Below, piece by piece: positions 27,915 to 36,447 of a DNA stretch of 64,000 nucleotides (position 1 is its first letter; the number at the start of each line of letters is the position of its first letter). The notes beneath the pieces were generated by a model. That model made no database searches. It saw nothing but the letters and a program-made list of their open reading frames with translations, and had not been told where the DNA came from. A program made the position numbers and the translations under genes. The stretch is taken from positions 1 to 64,000 of the forward strand of contig NZ_BOOW01000044.1 in the NCBI RefSeq assembly GCF_016863435.1, written 5' to 3'. Source of the DNA: Sinosporangium siamense. GTDB lineage: Bacteria; Actinomycetota; Actinomycetes; Streptosporangiales; Streptosporangiaceae.

Positions 27915-28282
27915 CCCCCACCGGCCCCGGCCAAGCCGCCGCACCTAGGCGCCGCTGGCGTTCCGCCGTCCCCCGACCTCATCGCCTGGGCCCGCTGATG
28001 CTCTCCGACGACGAGCAGGCCGACATCCGCGCCGCCGCCCAGCGCTCGGGCCTGTCCCCCGGCGCCGCCGCTCGCCACGACCTGCCCGCCACACCATTCG
28101 CCGCCCGTGATCAGATCGTCGAACTGCTGCAAGCGCGCCTCCAGCTCGCCCGGATCGCCGCTCTGCTGCCAAACGCGCATGCCGTCGAGGTACTGCCCGA
28201 GCTGACCCGCGCCTCACGCCGTCTCGAACACGCCGCCAACACCCTAGTCCGCCACGCCTTCCGTACAGCGGACCCGAAATGA
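27911..28282 (+). CDS. MobC-like relaxosome protein
   Basis: 123 residues from ATG 27911. The LSDDEQADIRAAAQRSGLSP segment near residue 36 is the ribbon-helix-helix-like pattern of MobC-type accessory proteins, followed by a C-terminal helical half (EVLPELTRASRRLEHAANTL). Such proteins help the relaxase melt oriT. It overlaps the next gene (ATGA), a broken relaxase, so this copy of the mobilisation module is probably dead. Compare the intact pair at 29213-31380. Confidence 0.6.
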   Translation: MTPTGPGQAAAPRRRWRSAVPRPHRLGPLMLSDDEQADIRAAAQRSGLSPGAAARHDLPATPFAARDQIVELLQARLQLARIAALLPNAHAVEVLPELTRASRRLEHAANTLVRHAFRTADPK

Positions 28283-28834
28283 TCGCCATGGTGCACCCCG
28301 GGCCCAGCTCCCGCACCCCGCGATCTGCTGCATGTGCTGTACGGCCCCAGCACAAGCCGCTACGAGCACCAGCGCGACCCGTACCTGATCGCCGCCTGGG
28401 ACCGGTTCGAGTCCGATCCCGCCGACGGCGAGACCTCCATGGAGGAGTTGGCGGCGCACCTCAACCGCCCGGCCGAGATCCTGCGCTACACGGCCCGCCG
28501 CCATCTGTGGCACTGCACGGTGCTGACAGCGCGGCACGACCGGCCACTCACCGACACCACCTGGGCGTGGATCGCCGCCCAGGTGCTGGACGCCGCCGGC
28601 GTCGCCCCGCTGGGGGATCCAGCGGCATGCCGGTGGGTCGCGCAGCGGCACGCACGCGACCACATCCACCTTGGTGGCGACCCAGACGCGTCTGGACGGG
28701 CGGCGGCCGAACCTGCGCGGCAACTGGTACCGCATGCGCGACAGGTGCGATCACATCGAGGCTGAACTCGGACTGGCACTCACCCGGGAATACGCAGCAC
28801 TTCGAGTGCCTGGGGCCAGCGGTGGCGCGCTGTG
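28279..28834 (+). pseudogene. relaxase, truncated and frameshifted
   Basis: Starts ATG 28279 and shifts frame twice (near 28320 and near 28675) while keeping relaxase similarity. DLLHVLYGPSTSRYEH and PYLIAAWDRF come first, then LWHCTVLTARHDRPLTDTTW, the metal-binding RHARDHIHL, and in the last frame RLDGRRPNLRGNWYRMRDRC to a stop at 28832-28834. Only the nuclease core of about 180 residues remains; the intact relative at 29632-31380 is three times longer. A vestige of an older mobilisation module. Confidence 0.7.
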
Positions 28835-28840
28835 ACGCTC

Positions 28841-28908
28841 ACTGACATGAACTTGTCGCGACCTACTCTGCCAACAACCTGCCGTATCCACTGACAGAAG
28901 TTTGTCGC
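28841..28908 (-). repeat. two inverted GCGACA-N6-TGTCAGT motifs
   Basis: On the minus strand, GCGACA-AACTTC-TGTCAGT (28908-28890) and GCGACA-AGTTCA-TGTCAGT (28859-28841). These are the same paired motifs as in the 54-bp repeats around the AlbA_2 gene but 30 bases apart and inverted. They start 7 bases after the relaxase remnant. May be a mobile-element end or an oriT-like signal. Confidence 0.55.
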
Positions 28909-29090
28909 TCAACAACCGGGATGTGTATCAGGCGGAGTCCCGCGCGTACCTCAACGCGGCCGCCGTCGCGGAGGGGGACACGAGCATAGTCGATGTGCTC
29001 ACGTCCGCCTCGCCCCGCGGGCTTCAGCCACGCTGAAACACGACGCACTTCCGCTGCGCGGAGCAAGATATGTCTAATGTCCCATTAGCT

Positions 29091-29176
29091 CTGGACCCGG
29101 CGGGGTCCAGCAGGAGAAACTGCTGATCAGAGGGCTCACCCCGTGCGACATGGTCGGCGGGGTTTCTGATCAGCAG
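29091..29176 (+). other. oriT-like region upstream of mobC-relaxase
   Basis: CTGGACCC/GGGTCCAG (29091-29098 and 29103-29110) is a perfect 8-bp hairpin with a 4-base loop. CTGCTGATCAG (29120-29130) pairs perfectly with CTGATCAGCAG (29166-29176) across 35 bases. Inverted repeats just upstream of a mobC-relaxase pair are the expected place and form of an origin of transfer. The nick site is not identifiable by eye. The rest of 28909-29212 holds no gene. Confidence 0.5.
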
Positions 29177-29212
29177 GGACCGGGCGCGGTCCTACGGGGA
29201 GTGGTCAGTGAC

Positions 29213-29635
29213 ATGTCCGATCAAAACGACGGGGTCGGTTCTTGTAAGCGTGTGGTGCGGCGGCGTGAGCGGCAGGCTGTTGCGCGTTCGCGTGTGGTGA
29301 AGTTTGTGCTGACCGAGCAGGAGTACGGGGAGCTGCGGGCTGCGGCGCAGCGGCTTGGGCTTACGCACGGGGCTTACGCGGCTGAGGTTGCGTTGGCGGC
29401 GGCGCGGCAGGTGTGTCCGCCGATGGCGGATCCGCTGCGGGAGGCGCTGGTGGAGCTGATGCGGGCTTCGGCGCAGGTGCGGCGGATCGGGGTGAACCTC
29501 AACCAGGCGGTTGCGGTGTTGAACGCCACCGGGCAGGCGCAGGGGAATCTGGCTTCGTATGCGGATTACTGCGTGCGGACGGTGCGGAGGGTCGACGGAA
29601 TCGCGGAGGCGGTGCGGAGGAGGCTGCTTCGGTGA
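29213..29635 (+). CDS. MobC-family mobilisation protein
   Basis: 140 residues from ATG 29213. KFVLTEQEYGELRAAAQRLG near residue 28 is the ribbon-helix-helix segment, and QVRRIGVNLNQAVAVLNATG near 90 is the diagnostic MobC motif (R-x-G-N-L-NQ). It would bind oriT and assist the relaxase. The stop overlaps the relaxase start (GTGA), giving coupled translation. Codon use (GCG/GGG rich, CTC-poor) differs somewhat from the preceding broken copy, suggesting a separate origin. Confidence 0.8.
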   Translation: MSDQNDGVGSCKRVVRRRERQAVARSRVVKFVLTEQEYGELRAAAQRLGLTHGAYAAEVALAAARQVCPPMADPLREALVELMRASAQVRRIGVNLNQAVAVLNATGQAQGNLASYADYCVRTVRRVDGIAEAVRRRLLR

Positions 29636-31380
29636 TCGGCAAGGTGCTGCGCGGGGCCAAAGTGTCGGGGCTGCTCCGGTACCTGTACGGACCTGGGCGG
29701 GCCAACGAGCACATCGATCCGCGTGTGGTGGCCGGGTGGCGGGAGCCTGCCGAGGTGGAGCCGCCGGTGCGGGCGGATGGGAGTCGGGATTTTCGGCCGT
29801 TGACGGGGCTGTTGGAGCAGCCTTTGGCTGCGCTTGCGGGCAGGGGGCATGAGCGGCCGGTGTGGCACTGCGTGGCACGGGCCGCGCCCGGGGATCGGAT
29901 TCTGAGTGATGCGGAATGGGCGGAGGCGGCGCGGACGATCATGGATCGGAGCGGGTTGGCGCCTTCGGGGGATGAGGAGGCGGTGCGGTGGGTGGCGGTG
30001 CGGCATGCCGACGACCACGTGCACATCGTGGCGACTCTGGGTCGGCAGGACGGTGTCAGGCCTTCGACCTGGAATGACTTCTACAAGGTGCGTGAGGCGT
30101 GTCGGGAGTTGGAGGGGCGGTTCGGGCTGGTGGTGACGGCGCCGGGTGACCGTACCGCTGCCCGGCGGCCTACCAAGGGTGAGAGCGAGGCAGCCGTGCG
30201 GCAGGGGTGGGAGGAGCCGGCCCGGATCGCGCTGCGGCGGCGGGTGCAGGCGGCCGCGGCGGGGGCTGGGTCGACCGAGGAGTTCTTCCAGGCGCTGCGG
30301 GAGGCGGGGGTGCTGGTGCACCGTCGGCTCGATGAGAAGGGGCATGGGCGGGTGGTGGGGTATGCGGTGGCGTTGCCGGGTCATGCCAACCGGGAGGGGC
30401 GGCCGGTCTGGTACGGCGGGGGCAAGCTCGCGGCCGATCTCAGCCTCCCCAAGCTTCAGGCTCAACGCGGATGGGCCAAACCTGGTGGCGGGGGTTCCGG
30501 GGCGGAACGGGTGTCGGAGGTGTCGGCGCGGGTGCTGCTGGGGCGTTCCGTGCGTTCTGCGGCGCGGAGCGCCACCGGGGAGGAGGACTTCTTTCGCCGT
30601 CTGCGGGAGGCGGGGGTCGGCGTACGTCTGCGCCACAGCGAGCGCAACCCCCTTGAGGTCACCGGGTATGCGGTGGCATCGGTCGAGGGCGATGGGCGGT
30701 GGTTCGGCGGTGGGAGGTTGGGCGATGATCTGACGCTGCCCCGGCTTCGGCGTCTGTGGGATGGGTCGCCGCGGGAGTCCGGGGGCGAGTCGCGGGAACG
30801 CAGTGCGGAGGAGCGGCGGGAACTGTGGGCGGATGCGGTGCGGTTGTCGGCGGACTACGACCGGCGTTTCGGCGGGGTTGAGCCGGATGCCGTCGGCGGG
30901 TTGCTCGGGGTCGCGGGTGATGTGCTGGGTGATCGGCGGGTACGGCGGGCCGGGGAGGAGTTCGACCGGGCTGTGCGCGAGCCGTACGGACGAGTCGCTC
31001 CGCCGGCAGCTCGGAGTGGCGGGGTGCGGTTGGCTGCTCGGCTGCTGGCCGCTGCGGGAAGGGGGCGCAACGGGTCGACGGTCGCGATGATGACGTTGGT
31101 GTCCAGTCTGCAGGCGATGGTGGTGGCGGTTGCCGAGCTGCGTCGGGCTCAGGGGCGGTTGTTCCAGGCCGAGGCTGCGGGGCGGGCCGCTCGGGAACTG
31201 GACGGTGTGCTGGCGGGGGCGAGTGCCGGTCGGCCTCGGGATCGTCAGGTGCTGCTCGCTGAAGGGGACTTCCCCACGCTGGGCGCCGTGGTTGGGCGAA
31301 GCGGGTTCCGCCGCTCTGCTGAAGGGCGTCGGTCTGTGCCGTCTCATGCCGCTCGGCCGCCTTCAAGATCAACCTTTTAA
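29632..31380 (+). CDS. relaxase / mobilisation nuclease
   Basis: 582 residues from GTG 29632. The N-terminal nuclease domain has VSGLLRYLYGPGRANEH near residue 11, RPVWHCVARAAPGDR near 75 and the metal-binding histidine triad in RHADDHVHIVATL near 125, followed by GVRPSTWNDFYKVREACREL. Next come two related blocks of about 100 residues (EEFFQALREAGVLVHRRLDE near 220 and EDFFRRLREAGVGVRLRHSE near 325), each ending in WYGGG/WFGGG, so an internal duplication. The last 150 residues are helical. It nicks oriT and pilots DNA. No transfer ATPase is visible nearby, so the island would be mobilisable rather than self-transferring. Confidence 0.85.
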   Translation: MIGKVLRGAKVSGLLRYLYGPGRANEHIDPRVVAGWREPAEVEPPVRADGSRDFRPLTGLLEQPLAALAGRGHERPVWHCVARAAPGDRILSDAEWAEAARTIMDRSGLAPSGDEEAVRWVAVRHADDHVHIVATLGRQDGVRPSTWNDFYKVREACRELEGRFGLVVTAPGDRTAARRPTKGESEAAVRQGWEEPARIALRRRVQAAAAGAGSTEEFFQALREAGVLVHRRLDEKGHGRVVGYAVALPGHANREGRPVWYGGGKLAADLSLPKLQAQRGWAKPGGGGSGAERVSEVSARVLLGRSVRSAARSATGEEDFFRRLREAGVGVRLRHSERNPLEVTGYAVASVEGDGRWFGGGRLGDDLTLPRLRRLWDGSPRESGGESRERSAEERRELWADAVRLSADYDRRFGGVEPDAVGGLLGVAGDVLGDRRVRRAGEEFDRAVREPYGRVAPPAARSGGVRLAARLLAAAGRGRNGSTVAMMTLVSSLQAMVVAVAELRRAQGRLFQAEAAGRAARELDGVLAGASAGRPRDRQVLLAEGDFPTLGAVVGRSGFRRSAEGRRSVPSHAARPPSRSTF

Positions 31381-31476
31381 TCGATGCGGGTTGAGGACCT
31401 AGTCGTGTTCAGCAGATCACAAACTACGCTGAGTGATTGATCAAGGTGCTTGCCGGTTCGATTCGGGGTGTGTGGG

Positions 31477-33098
31477 ATGCGGGTTCTCGCGCGGCGCTGG
31501 ATGGTTGGTGGTGTGCTGGCCTGGGCTGTGGCGGCTTGTGCCGTACCTGCGGCTGCGGCCACCGAGCCGGGATGTCCGCAGCTCAGTGAGACCGTCAATC
31601 GCTACATCGACCGGGAGCGGCTGTGCGCCACGGTGCGTGACCAGGTGTTCCACTGGTTGACCTCCGGGCGGAGGCCTGATCTGGGACAGGTGTTGAAGGA
31701 GTCGTGGCGAAGGCCACCCGCTGCACATCCCGGTACGCCGACCGGGGATGCTCAGGGTCAGGGTCGCCCTGCTCCGGTGCGCGTTGTGCCACCTCTGCCT
31801 GAACAAGTTCAGCCGCGGCCGCTGCAGCCCGCACCTGTACGGGTGGAGCCTGTACCGGTGCGACCTGCGAGTCCTCGTTCGGCACCGCTCTCCCCTGCCT
31901 CGCAGGGTCCGACTGTCTCTACCGTGCCGTCGCGACCGGATCCCGGACCCGTCACCGGCTCACCGGAGCGCGAGGTGAGACCAGGTGCGGTTGCACATTC
32001 CTCCGGTAGAGCTCAGACGCCCCGCCGAGAGCCGATCCCTCCCGCCGGCCCCCGGCAAGGTCACATTGAGGGGTCGGCGAGTCGACGGAGCGGGGAGCAG
32101 CCGACGGCGCGCACACGACAGGAAAGTTCCCTACCGTCCAGGACGCTGCCCCACGACCGGCAGGTCGTACGGCAGCTCGACGTCGAGGCTCCGGCTGTTC
32201 CGACGCCGCCTGTTACGGGCGGCTCGCGGCACACGTCGTCATTGCCCAAGTCCGGTATTGGTACAACCGAGGACTCCCCCGTCCCCAGCGCTTCGGCCTC
32301 GCCTCCAGCGGGAAGAGCTCCCCGCTGGCCGCCGGCCCATCGTCTCCCGCCTGGGCGTTCCCCTGGCTGCTAGCCGTACTTGCGACGGCCGCCGCCTCGG
32401 TGCTGGTCGGTTACCCTCTGCGGCACCGGTTGTCGTTCGCCTCGCTGGGCGGGTCGTCGCGCAGAGGGCAGGAGCGTGAGTTCGCTCAGCTTGCCAAGTT
32501 GCAAGCCTCCCGGCCTGCCGAGGGACCACCGCCCGCTCCCTCCGGCGAGAGCGGGGCGTCAGGTGGCGCGATGGGCTACACCGTCGCGCTCGCGGCCCTG
32601 CACGGCCTGGGGCTGACCGGCCCCGGGACGGACGCGGTTGCCCGGGGCCTGCTGGGTGAGCTGCTTGCCGAAGGTGGGATCGCGGTCCAGGTCGCCATGA
32701 CCCAGACCGACGCCGCCCGCCTGCTGGGCACCAGGGAGAAGCCGCGGGTGGAGGGGTGGGAGGTGTTCGCCAACCGGCAGGAGCTGCTGACGCATCTGCA
32801 GGTGGAGATCGTGCGGCGCCGGGGTCAGCGTGACGGCGGTGCTGCGGCTGAGGACCTGCCCTGGTTGTTCGCCATCACCTCGCCGGGGGACGCCGCCGAG
32901 GCGCTGCACGAGGTCGTTGACGGCGGCGCCGAGGATCTCATCATGGGGATCGTCTTGGGTGAGTGGCCCTACGGCATCACTTGCACCGTGGACGATGACG
33001 GACACATCACCGGGCTGGTCGGTGCCGGCGCCCCCTCCTGGGTCGGCCGCCGACTGCCGACCCTCACCACCACCGAGCTGACCTGGCTGATGCTGTAG
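31477..33098 (+). pseudogene. signal-bearing proline-rich membrane protein, frameshifted
   Basis: ATG 31477 opens a secreted or anchored protein: RR-containing signal (LARRWMVGGVLAWAVAACAV), a short domain (CPQLSETVNRYIDRERLC), then about 200 residues rich in Pro, Arg and Ser. That frame ends at 32373, but from about 32290 another frame continues with FPWLLAVLATAAASVLVGY (membrane helix) and a C-terminal globular domain to 33098 (VALAALHGLGLTGPGTDAVA; DLPWLFAITSPGDAAEALHE; GEWPYGITCTVDDDGHITGL). One missing base near the CCCCC/CCCC runs at 32275-32287 explains both. The C-terminal domain resembles that of actinobacterial LysM/BTAD-type conjugative proteins. Exact role unknown. Confidence 0.6.
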
Positions 33099-33740
33099 TC
33101 ACCGGCACCGCATGGGCACGGCGGGCCGTACGGCAGGAGCCCGTCCCGCGGGCAGCGTCGTACGCGGGCCTGCGGCGACCACGTGGGCGATGGAATACGG
33201 GAAGTCGCCCTGGGCCAGCCGTGCAGGATGGGACAGGAGCTCGCGGCGGGGCGGCGGTGGGTAGCCGGTGCGCACGTTGGGATCACGGGCGAAGAACGGC
33301 AGCGCACGCTGCATCGCCTCCACCGGTGCCACGTCTGCCTGGCGAAACCGGTCGTAGTGGCCCATGGCGTGCGGGTGCTGCTCGCGCAATCGCACCTCGC
33401 ACCTCAGTCTGGCCTGCTCGGCCTCGGGAACCGATGCCGAGTACGGCGCGGCCGCCGACCACACGCCCAGCACCTGCGGCACATCGGCTCCGGCCAGCCA
33501 CCGGCGGTCGAACGCCGACCGCCATCGCCTCTGCCCCGCCTGGTCGGCCGCACGCTGTTGCCGGGTGAGTTCGGCCTGTGTCGCCCGCTCGTGCGTGGCG
33601 CGCTCCAGCAGGCGCTGGGTTGTGGCCTGGAGCAGGAGCTGGGCGGCGACCGCGCCGACCGAGGCGAGGTGCACGGCCTGCTCGACGCCTTGGCCGGCGG
33701 CTTCAACCAGTGGGTCGAAGTACTGGGGTGTGTGTTCCAT
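33099..33740 (-). CDS. hypothetical island protein
   Basis: 213 residues from ATG 33740, overlapping the primase 3' end by 38 bases. The N-terminal 90 residues are alanine- and glutamine-rich helix (coiled-coil-like: RLLERATHERATQAELTRQQ). The middle has YDRFRQADVAPVEAMQRALP, and the tail is proline/arginine-rich. No recognised domain. It is the last gene of a leftward plasmid-type operon with primase and DUF2637 genes. Confidence 0.55.
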   Translation of the reverse strand: MEHTPQYFDPLVEAAGQGVEQAVHLASVGAVAAQLLLQATTQRLLERATHERATQAELTRQQRAADQAGQRRWRSAFDRRWLAGADVPQVLGVWSAAAPYSASVPEAEQARLRCEVRLREQHPHAMGHYDRFRQADVAPVEAMQRALPFFARDPNVRTGYPPPPRRELLSHPARLAQGDFPYSIAHVVAAGPRTTLPAGRAPAVRPAVPMRCR

Positions 33741-34710
33741 GGGTCGGCCTTCCAGTCGGGACGGGTCGGGTGGAGACCGCCTCCAGGACGGCCTCGGTGA
33801 CAAACGTGTGGTTCAAGTCCAAGTGGTGGGCGATCCGGTCGACCTGGCGTGCCACGTCGTGCGGTGCGAGGCTGCAGACGGCGCCGGCCGCGCGGCGGAG
33901 TGCGGCCAGGCGGGTCTCGGGGAAGCTTGGATCGGAGCTGCTCAGTACTGCGTCGAGCACCAGGTCGGCCAGCGGGCGCCGCCCCTTGAGGAGGATCTCG
34001 GCCAGGTGCGCGGGGCCGTACTGCAGTAGCGCGGAGGCGGGATCGTGCCCGTCCGGCAGCGTGACGGCGTCGAGGGTCAGCGCTGCGGGCCGAAGAGCGG
34101 GGTAGGCGCGGGCCATGGCCTCTGCGCCTGCGCGGTCGCCGTCGAAAGCGATGAGGAGTCGTGCTCTGCCCAGCGTCGCCGCGAATTCGGCTTGTCCGGC
34201 GGTGACTCGAGCGCCGAGGCAGGCGATTCCCGCGAGGCGGTGGGGGGCGGCGAGGCTGACGGCCATCGCGTCCAGTGGGCCTTCCACCAGGACAGGAAGC
34301 GTTCTCCTGTTCACTGCGTGCAGGCCGAAGAGCAGGTCTCTGCGCGGGTGGCTGGCGGTTGTGGGGCCGGCGAGGTAGCGCGGTTCGTGGTCGAGGGCGC
34401 GTCCGAGGAATGCCAGGACGGTGCCCTCGCGTGACCGCAGTGGGAACATGGCGCGATCGCGGAAGGTGTCGATCAGGGTACCGCGGCGTGAGCGGCGGGC
34501 CAGACCGGCTGCCTCTACGGCATGGCCTGGGTAGCCGAGGCCCCGCAGGTGGTCGGTGAGCGCGTGCCAGGAGGCGGGGGCGTAGCCGATCCCCCACTGC
34601 CGTTGCACCGCGTCATGGAAGCCTCTGCCTGCGAGGTAGCCGGGCACCCAGCTGCCGGGCAGGTGGCTGTGGAAGAAGCGCTCGGCCTCACGGTTGATCT
34701 GGGCGTGCAT
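33703..34710 (-). CDS. DnaG-type primase with Toprim domain
   Basis: 335 residues from ATG 34710 (MHAQINREAERFFHSHL). The primase catalytic core N-part is visible (YLAGRGFHDAVQRQWGIGYA near residue 28, FRDRAMFPLRSREGTVLAFL near 80, FLGRAL and PRYLAGP). Then comes Toprim: VLVEGPLDAMAVSLA near 145 and RLLIAFDGDRAGAEAM near 190. No N-terminal zinc-binding CHC2 domain is present, so it is shorter than chromosomal DnaG. Probably a plasmid or ICE replication primase. The DUF2637 gene ends 4 bases upstream. Confidence 0.82.
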   Translation of the reverse strand: MHAQINREAERFFHSHLPGSWVPGYLAGRGFHDAVQRQWGIGYAPASWHALTDHLRGLGYPGHAVEAAGLARRSRRGTLIDTFRDRAMFPLRSREGTVLAFLGRALDHEPRYLAGPTTASHPRRDLLFGLHAVNRRTLPVLVEGPLDAMAVSLAAPHRLAGIACLGARVTAGQAEFAATLGRARLLIAFDGDRAGAEAMARAYPALRPAALTLDAVTLPDGHDPASALLQYGPAHLAEILLKGRRPLADLVLDAVLSSSDPSFPETRLAALRRAAGAVCSLAPHDVARQVDRIAHHLDLNHTFVTEAVLEAVSTRPVPTGRPTHGTHTPVLRPTG

Positions 34711-34714
34711 GAAG

Positions 34715-35551
34715 TCACGCCGCTTCCCGTCGCAGCCCGACGGCGGTGGCCAGCCAGCGCAGCCGCTCGTTGGCGATCCGGTATCCCTGGGCCCGCAGTT
34801 GGGCGGCCAGGTCCATCTGGCTGAGCCGTACCCCCGACTGCTCTGCCTCGGCAAGGATGCTGTGCGCAGCCTGCACCAGCTGCTCGTCGCGGTCCTGGGC
34901 GGGCATCTCGCCGGAGCAGGCCGCCTCCGCCGCCTGCAGGCGGAGCGCGATGCGCTCCGACAGCGGGGCGCGCCAGCGCCACAGCCACCGGCCGTGCGCC
35001 TCCTGCAGGCGTGCCACCTCCCGCAGGTGCAGTTGCTCCAGGTGCAGGCCGCGCGAGTAGGCGGTCACGTCCCACAGGATCATTCGCCGCCACAGCGCCA
35101 GGCTCGACCACGGCGCCAGCACCCACCGGGCGAGCGGCACCCGCTGGCGACGCGTCTGCACGGTCAGCCCGACCCAGCGGCGGATCAGGTGCCGCACGCC
35201 CTCCAGCACGGTGACGAACAGCACCGGCATCGCCGCGTGCATCACCATCACCATCACATCGCCGTGCGCGGCGGTGGCGTTAAGCGCGACGGTCGCGCCG
35301 ACGAAGCCCCAGGCGACCCAGCGCAGCACCGGCCAGGCCATGTCGGTGTACTCCAGCAGCAGGTCCCAGGCCAGCAGCGCCAGGATGCCGAGGTCGATGC
35401 CGATGGGAACGATCCAGGCCAGAGCGCCGAACCAGGGTTCGGCCATGTCGCGGACGGTGCCGAACGAGCCGATCCCGCCCAGTACGGCAAGGCCGGCCAC
35501 CAGTGGCGCCACCACCGCGGCGGCGACGACGACCGGCCGGGCGGAGTTCAC
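34715..35551 (-). CDS. DUF2637 (SpdB-type) membrane protein
   Basis: 278 residues from GTG 35551, overlapping the previous stop (GTGA). Four hydrophobic segments lie between residues 5 and 125: VVVAAAVVAPLVAGLAVLGG, WIVPIGIDLGILALLAWDLL, MAWPVLRWVAWGFVGATVAL and MPVLFVTVLEGVRHLI, with MAEPWFG between the first two. This is the DUF2637 pattern of actinobacterial plasmid and ICE spread (Spd-like) proteins. A cytoplasmic tail follows with LRAQGYRIANERLRWLATAV, which looks like a helix-turn-helix. Likely involved in intramycelial plasmid spread or replication. Confidence 0.75.
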   Translation of the reverse strand: MNSARPVVVAAAVVAPLVAGLAVLGGIGSFGTVRDMAEPWFGALAWIVPIGIDLGILALLAWDLLLEYTDMAWPVLRWVAWGFVGATVALNATAAHGDVMVMVMHAAMPVLFVTVLEGVRHLIRRWVGLTVQTRRQRVPLARWVLAPWSSLALWRRMILWDVTAYSRGLHLEQLHLREVARLQEAHGRWLWRWRAPLSERIALRLQAAEAACSGEMPAQDRDEQLVQAAHSILAEAEQSGVRLSQMDLAAQLRAQGYRIANERLRWLATAVGLRREAA

Positions 35552-35829
35552 CGCAGGTGCCCGTCGAGGAGTCGGTGTACGGCGGAAGCCACGTGGTCGC
35601 CGTCTGCGGGGGCCAGGATGACGCCTCTGCGGGTGATGTAGGCGTAGACGCCGTCGGCTCCGCCGCAGAACACGGTGTGGCCGTGGACTCTGAGGATCCA
35701 GCGGTCGTGGCGTTGCCGTACCAGTCTGGCGGGGTGTCCGTGCTGCTGGAGGGCATAGCCGAGCAGGGTCAGGCGCTGGCGGCGGGTCTCCACTTCCTGG
35801 TCGGCGTGGAGTGTGACGGTGCTTGGCAT
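35548..35829 (-). CDS. small hypothetical protein upstream of DUF2637 gene
   Basis: 93 residues from ATG 35829. Short alternating strands (DRWILRVHGHTVFCGGADGVYAYI) suggest a small beta-rich fold. It begins a leftward operon with the DUF2637 protein (4-base overlap), primase and the 33099 gene. Divergent from the EspR-like regulator, which could control it. No family recognised. Confidence 0.55.
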   Translation of the reverse strand: MPSTVTLHADQEVETRRQRLTLLGYALQQHGHPARLVRQRHDRWILRVHGHTVFCGGADGVYAYITRRGVILAPADGDHVASAVHRLLDGHLR

Positions 35830-35978
35830 GGGTGTACTCCGTAGGCGTCGGTTTCCGGCGCGGGTGGTGTCCGCCATCAACTGAAGTTGATAGTGTTGCG
35901 CCAGGATAAACACGAAGAGTTATGGACTGTTGACTATGAGTGATGAATCTTGGTCTTCGTTGCGGGAAGTTGACGGCG

Positions 35979-36404
35979 ATGGCTGACGACGGAGGCATCA
36001 CCGTGCGTTCGCTGGCCGACAAGGTGGAGTGGCTGATCCAGCACCGCTGGCCGGCCGAACGCGCTCGGCCCGGCAACAATGTGGGGATCGCCGCGCAGAT
36101 CAGTGCCGCCACCGGGGAGGAGATCTCCTCCACGACGGTGTGGAAACTGCGCACAGGCCGCTCCGACAATCCCCAGTTCAAGACGCTCAAGGCGCTGGCG
36201 GTGTTCTTCCGCGTGCCCGTCGGCTACTTCGGCGACGATGAGGAGGCCGAGAAGGTCGGCGACGCGGTCGCGGCGGAGTCGGCCATCGCGGGGCATGCGC
36301 TCAACCGGGACGCGCTACGGGCGCTGGTGGAGATGTCGGACGACGCGCGGCGCCTGGTGGCGGACTTCATCGTGAGCGCGGCACGACTGGAGAAGGGCCG
36401 TTAA
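35979..36404 (+). CDS. EspR-like XRE-family regulator
   Basis: 141 residues from ATG 35979. LADKVEWLIQHRWPAERARP, then NVGIAAQISAATGEEISSTT and VWKLRTGRSDNPQFKTLKAL with VFFRVPVGYFGDDEE reproduce the EspR/nucleoid-type HTH layout (helix-turn-helix, R-G-x-x-x-N-P, FF-x-V-P-x-x-YF). The C-terminal helix (ALRALVEMSDDARRLVADF) probably mediates dimerisation. It faces away from the plasmid-type operon, fitting a repressor of that operon. Ends at a strong terminator. Confidence 0.78.
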   Translation: MADDGGITVRSLADKVEWLIQHRWPAERARPGNNVGIAAQISAATGEEISSTTVWKLRTGRSDNPQFKTLKALAVFFRVPVGYFGDDEEAEKVGDAVAAESAIAGHALNRDALRALVEMSDDARRLVADFIVSAARLEKGR

Positions 36405-36408
36405 AAAG

Positions 36409-36438
36409 GGCAAGGCCGCCCGAGCGGACGGCCTTGCC
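36409..36438. terminator. bidirectional hairpin terminator
   Basis: GGCAAGGCCG (36409-36418) pairs perfectly with CGGCCTTGCC (36429-36438) around a 10-base loop, with TTAAAAA just before on the plus strand. It sits between two convergent genes and can stop both. Confidence 0.8.
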
Positions 36439-36447
36439 TGGTTCGAG

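Noticed and set aside
27207-27944. 245-residue minus-strand frame over the mobilisation genes
   Set aside because: Only its end overlaps the IS481 remnant, and in a different frame; the rest is antisense to the 27504-27914 gene.
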